A stretch of DNA of 64,000 nt from Allomyces macrogynus ATCC 38327 (lineage: Eukaryota; Blastocladiomycota; Blastocladiomycetes; Blastocladiales; Blastocladiaceae). The position numbers and the translations under genes were made by a program. Position 1 is the first letter of the stretch; every line of letters starts with the position of its first letter. The stretch lies in assembly GCA_000151295.1 (NCBI GenBank), contig GG745352.1, positions 664,658 to 728,657 of the forward strand. Direction: 5' to 3'. Shown here in pieces: positions 62,910 through 64,000 of this stretch. A model generated the notes under the pieces. That model worked only from the letters and a program-made list of their open reading frames with translations, was not told where the DNA came from and searched no databases.

Positions 62910-64000
62910 ATGCTTGGAACGCTCCCAACCGAGTTGCTTGACCAAATTGCGCATCATGTCGTGGCTCATGATCCCATCAACGCCAACTCAGTTTGTCCCG
63001 GCCCACGCGATCTTTACACATCGCTGGCGTCTGCCGCCAAGTGCGCCCATCCGCACTCCGCGTGCTCCAAGACAATGTCGCGGTTGTGAAGAGTGTCGTG
63101 GGACCATTGCAGATCAACCAAGGGCGCAATGACTATATCACGATAGCGATTGCAAATGCATGCCATTGCGTTCAAGACCTTGACCGCCCACTGACTCCTG
63201 TGTGTGAGGTTGACATTTTCGCGACCAATAATGGCCCGTCATTGCCCCTTGCCGAGCCAACGAACTCGATCGGCCGCGTGTTGCGCGTTCTCGGGAAAGT
63301 GATTACCACGCTCCAGGTGGGACAGCTGGTTGATGACGCCGACGCTGCCGTTGAGCGGAGCATGCTTACCCTTCCTCGTTGACTGGTGCAAATGCTTCCT
63401 CGACTTGTTTCTCTCCATCTTCATCGTCTCGCATCTGCCAGCGTTACGCAGGCCCTGCTTGCTGCACTCCAGGACCAACTTGTGTCGCTGGTGATTCGAG
63501 CCTCGTGGGATATGCCATGGCTCACTGACTTGACGTTTCCAAACTTGCGCTCCCTCACGTACGGTCCAATGATGACGTGCGCCTTCCCCACGGCCCCACA
63601 TTCACGTGCCTTGTATGTACATTCGCCCGTGGGGTTGACCAGCCTGCGCATGCACATTCAGTTCACGTCCTACATGGCGCATCTCTAAACGTGGTCCATG
63701 GAATACCCAGTCGCGTAACAACCCGGTGAAGGATGGTTGGAAGGCGATTGGGATCGCTTGGACGAAAGTGTGGCTGAGATCACGGGTTGTTTTGAGCGCT
63801 TGCGCTTTGTTCGTGCGCCTCGCGTCCTTATTTCCAGTTGGCAACTCTGTTGTGGCATGTGCCAATGTTGCACGTTGTTGGCTACCGCGATGGGAGTATT
63901 GGCGTGGATAGCGACGTGTTGATGTGGGACCAGCGCCACACCAATTTGACGACGTTGATTTTTTCTCGTGATAGAGCGCCAGACAATGGGTCGCATCTCT
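62910..64000 (+). pseudogene. Divergent F-box-like/LRR-type copy, frame-broken, runs off the window
   Basis: ATG 62910 gives MLGTLPTELLDQIAHHVV and then a Pro/Arg-rich stretch ending in a stop at 63087-63089. The next frame carries VCRQVRPSALRVLQDNVAVVK, SIGRVLRVLGKVITTLQVGQL and a stop at 63380-63382. A third frame has LPRLVSLHLHRLASASV, LVSLVIRASWDM and LTSLRMHIQFTSYM to the stop at 63686-63688. From 63737 another piece (ITGCFERLRFVRAPRVLISSW) continues. It resembles an F-box/LRR protein, but its central blocks match neither subfamily closely, so it may be a third group. Confidence 0.55.

Noticed and set aside
1..64000. CRISPR arrays, rRNA genes, bacterial operons, telomere repeats
   Set aside because: None seen. 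Introns, the tRNA form and gene content are eukaryotic, and repeats are limited to short tracts and the LRR paralogs.

Overview
The window is eukaryotic nuclear DNA from a GC-rich, CpG-rich, intron-containing fungus. Introns are short (about 70-115 bp) with GTRNGT-type donors and usually TAG or CAG acceptors. The conserved genes (RPC34, TRM5, SCO1, NOT4/CNOT4, a type I cyclic-nucleotide phosphodiesterase, an MPR1-like acetyltransferase, a RasGEF) fit an early-diverging zoosporic fungus such as a blastocladiomycete (Allomyces-like). That assignment is inference from gene content and style, not from a search.

Layout. 1-1836: a frame-broken GUF1/LepA piece on the minus strand abuts a RasGEF on the plus strand. 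2850-4217: a decayed virus or transposon relic, made of the C-terminal part of an A32-like (FtsK/HerA) genome-packaging ATPase followed by a chromodomain ORF. 4516-8550: a tandem pair of F-box-like/leucine-rich-repeat (LRR) genes, one intact and one dead. 9036-13771: an uncharacterised two-TM disordered protein and an MFSD10-like transporter. 15140-23814: six more F-box-like/LRR copies. 24738-30225: RPC34, tRNA-Gly(UCC) and a multi-pass membrane phosphodiesterase. 30630-41790: eight more F-box-like/LRR copies on both strands. 42107-49856: TRM5, a GNAT acetyltransferase, a universal stress protein, adenylate kinase, an N gap and SCO1. 50656-51530: a CpG-depleted dead LRR copy. 52079-53893: a membrane-anchored PHP-domain protein. 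54185-56375: two LRR fragments. 56716-60528: NOT4. 61105-64000: an intact LRR gene and a broken one running off the end.

The dominant theme is a lineage-specific multigene family. I count about 20 copies in 64 kb, six with a full-length frame (4516, 17068, 21496, 32284, 36304, 61105) and the rest truncated, frame-broken or chimeric. Two sequence subfamilies (I and II) share one design: an N-terminal F-box-like helix block (LPxxVL...LALAAP.xYAP) and a long LRR array. F-box proteins normally act as substrate receptors of SCF ubiquitin ligases; that role is inferred here. The dead copies include chimeras between the subfamilies, and some are strongly CpG-depleted. Together this suggests birth-and-death evolution with inter-paralog recombination and possibly methylation-driven decay.

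The housekeeping genes sit as islands between the LRR blocks and form no operon-like unit. Exon coordinates were worked out by hand from reading frames and splice consensus and may be off by one or two bases.
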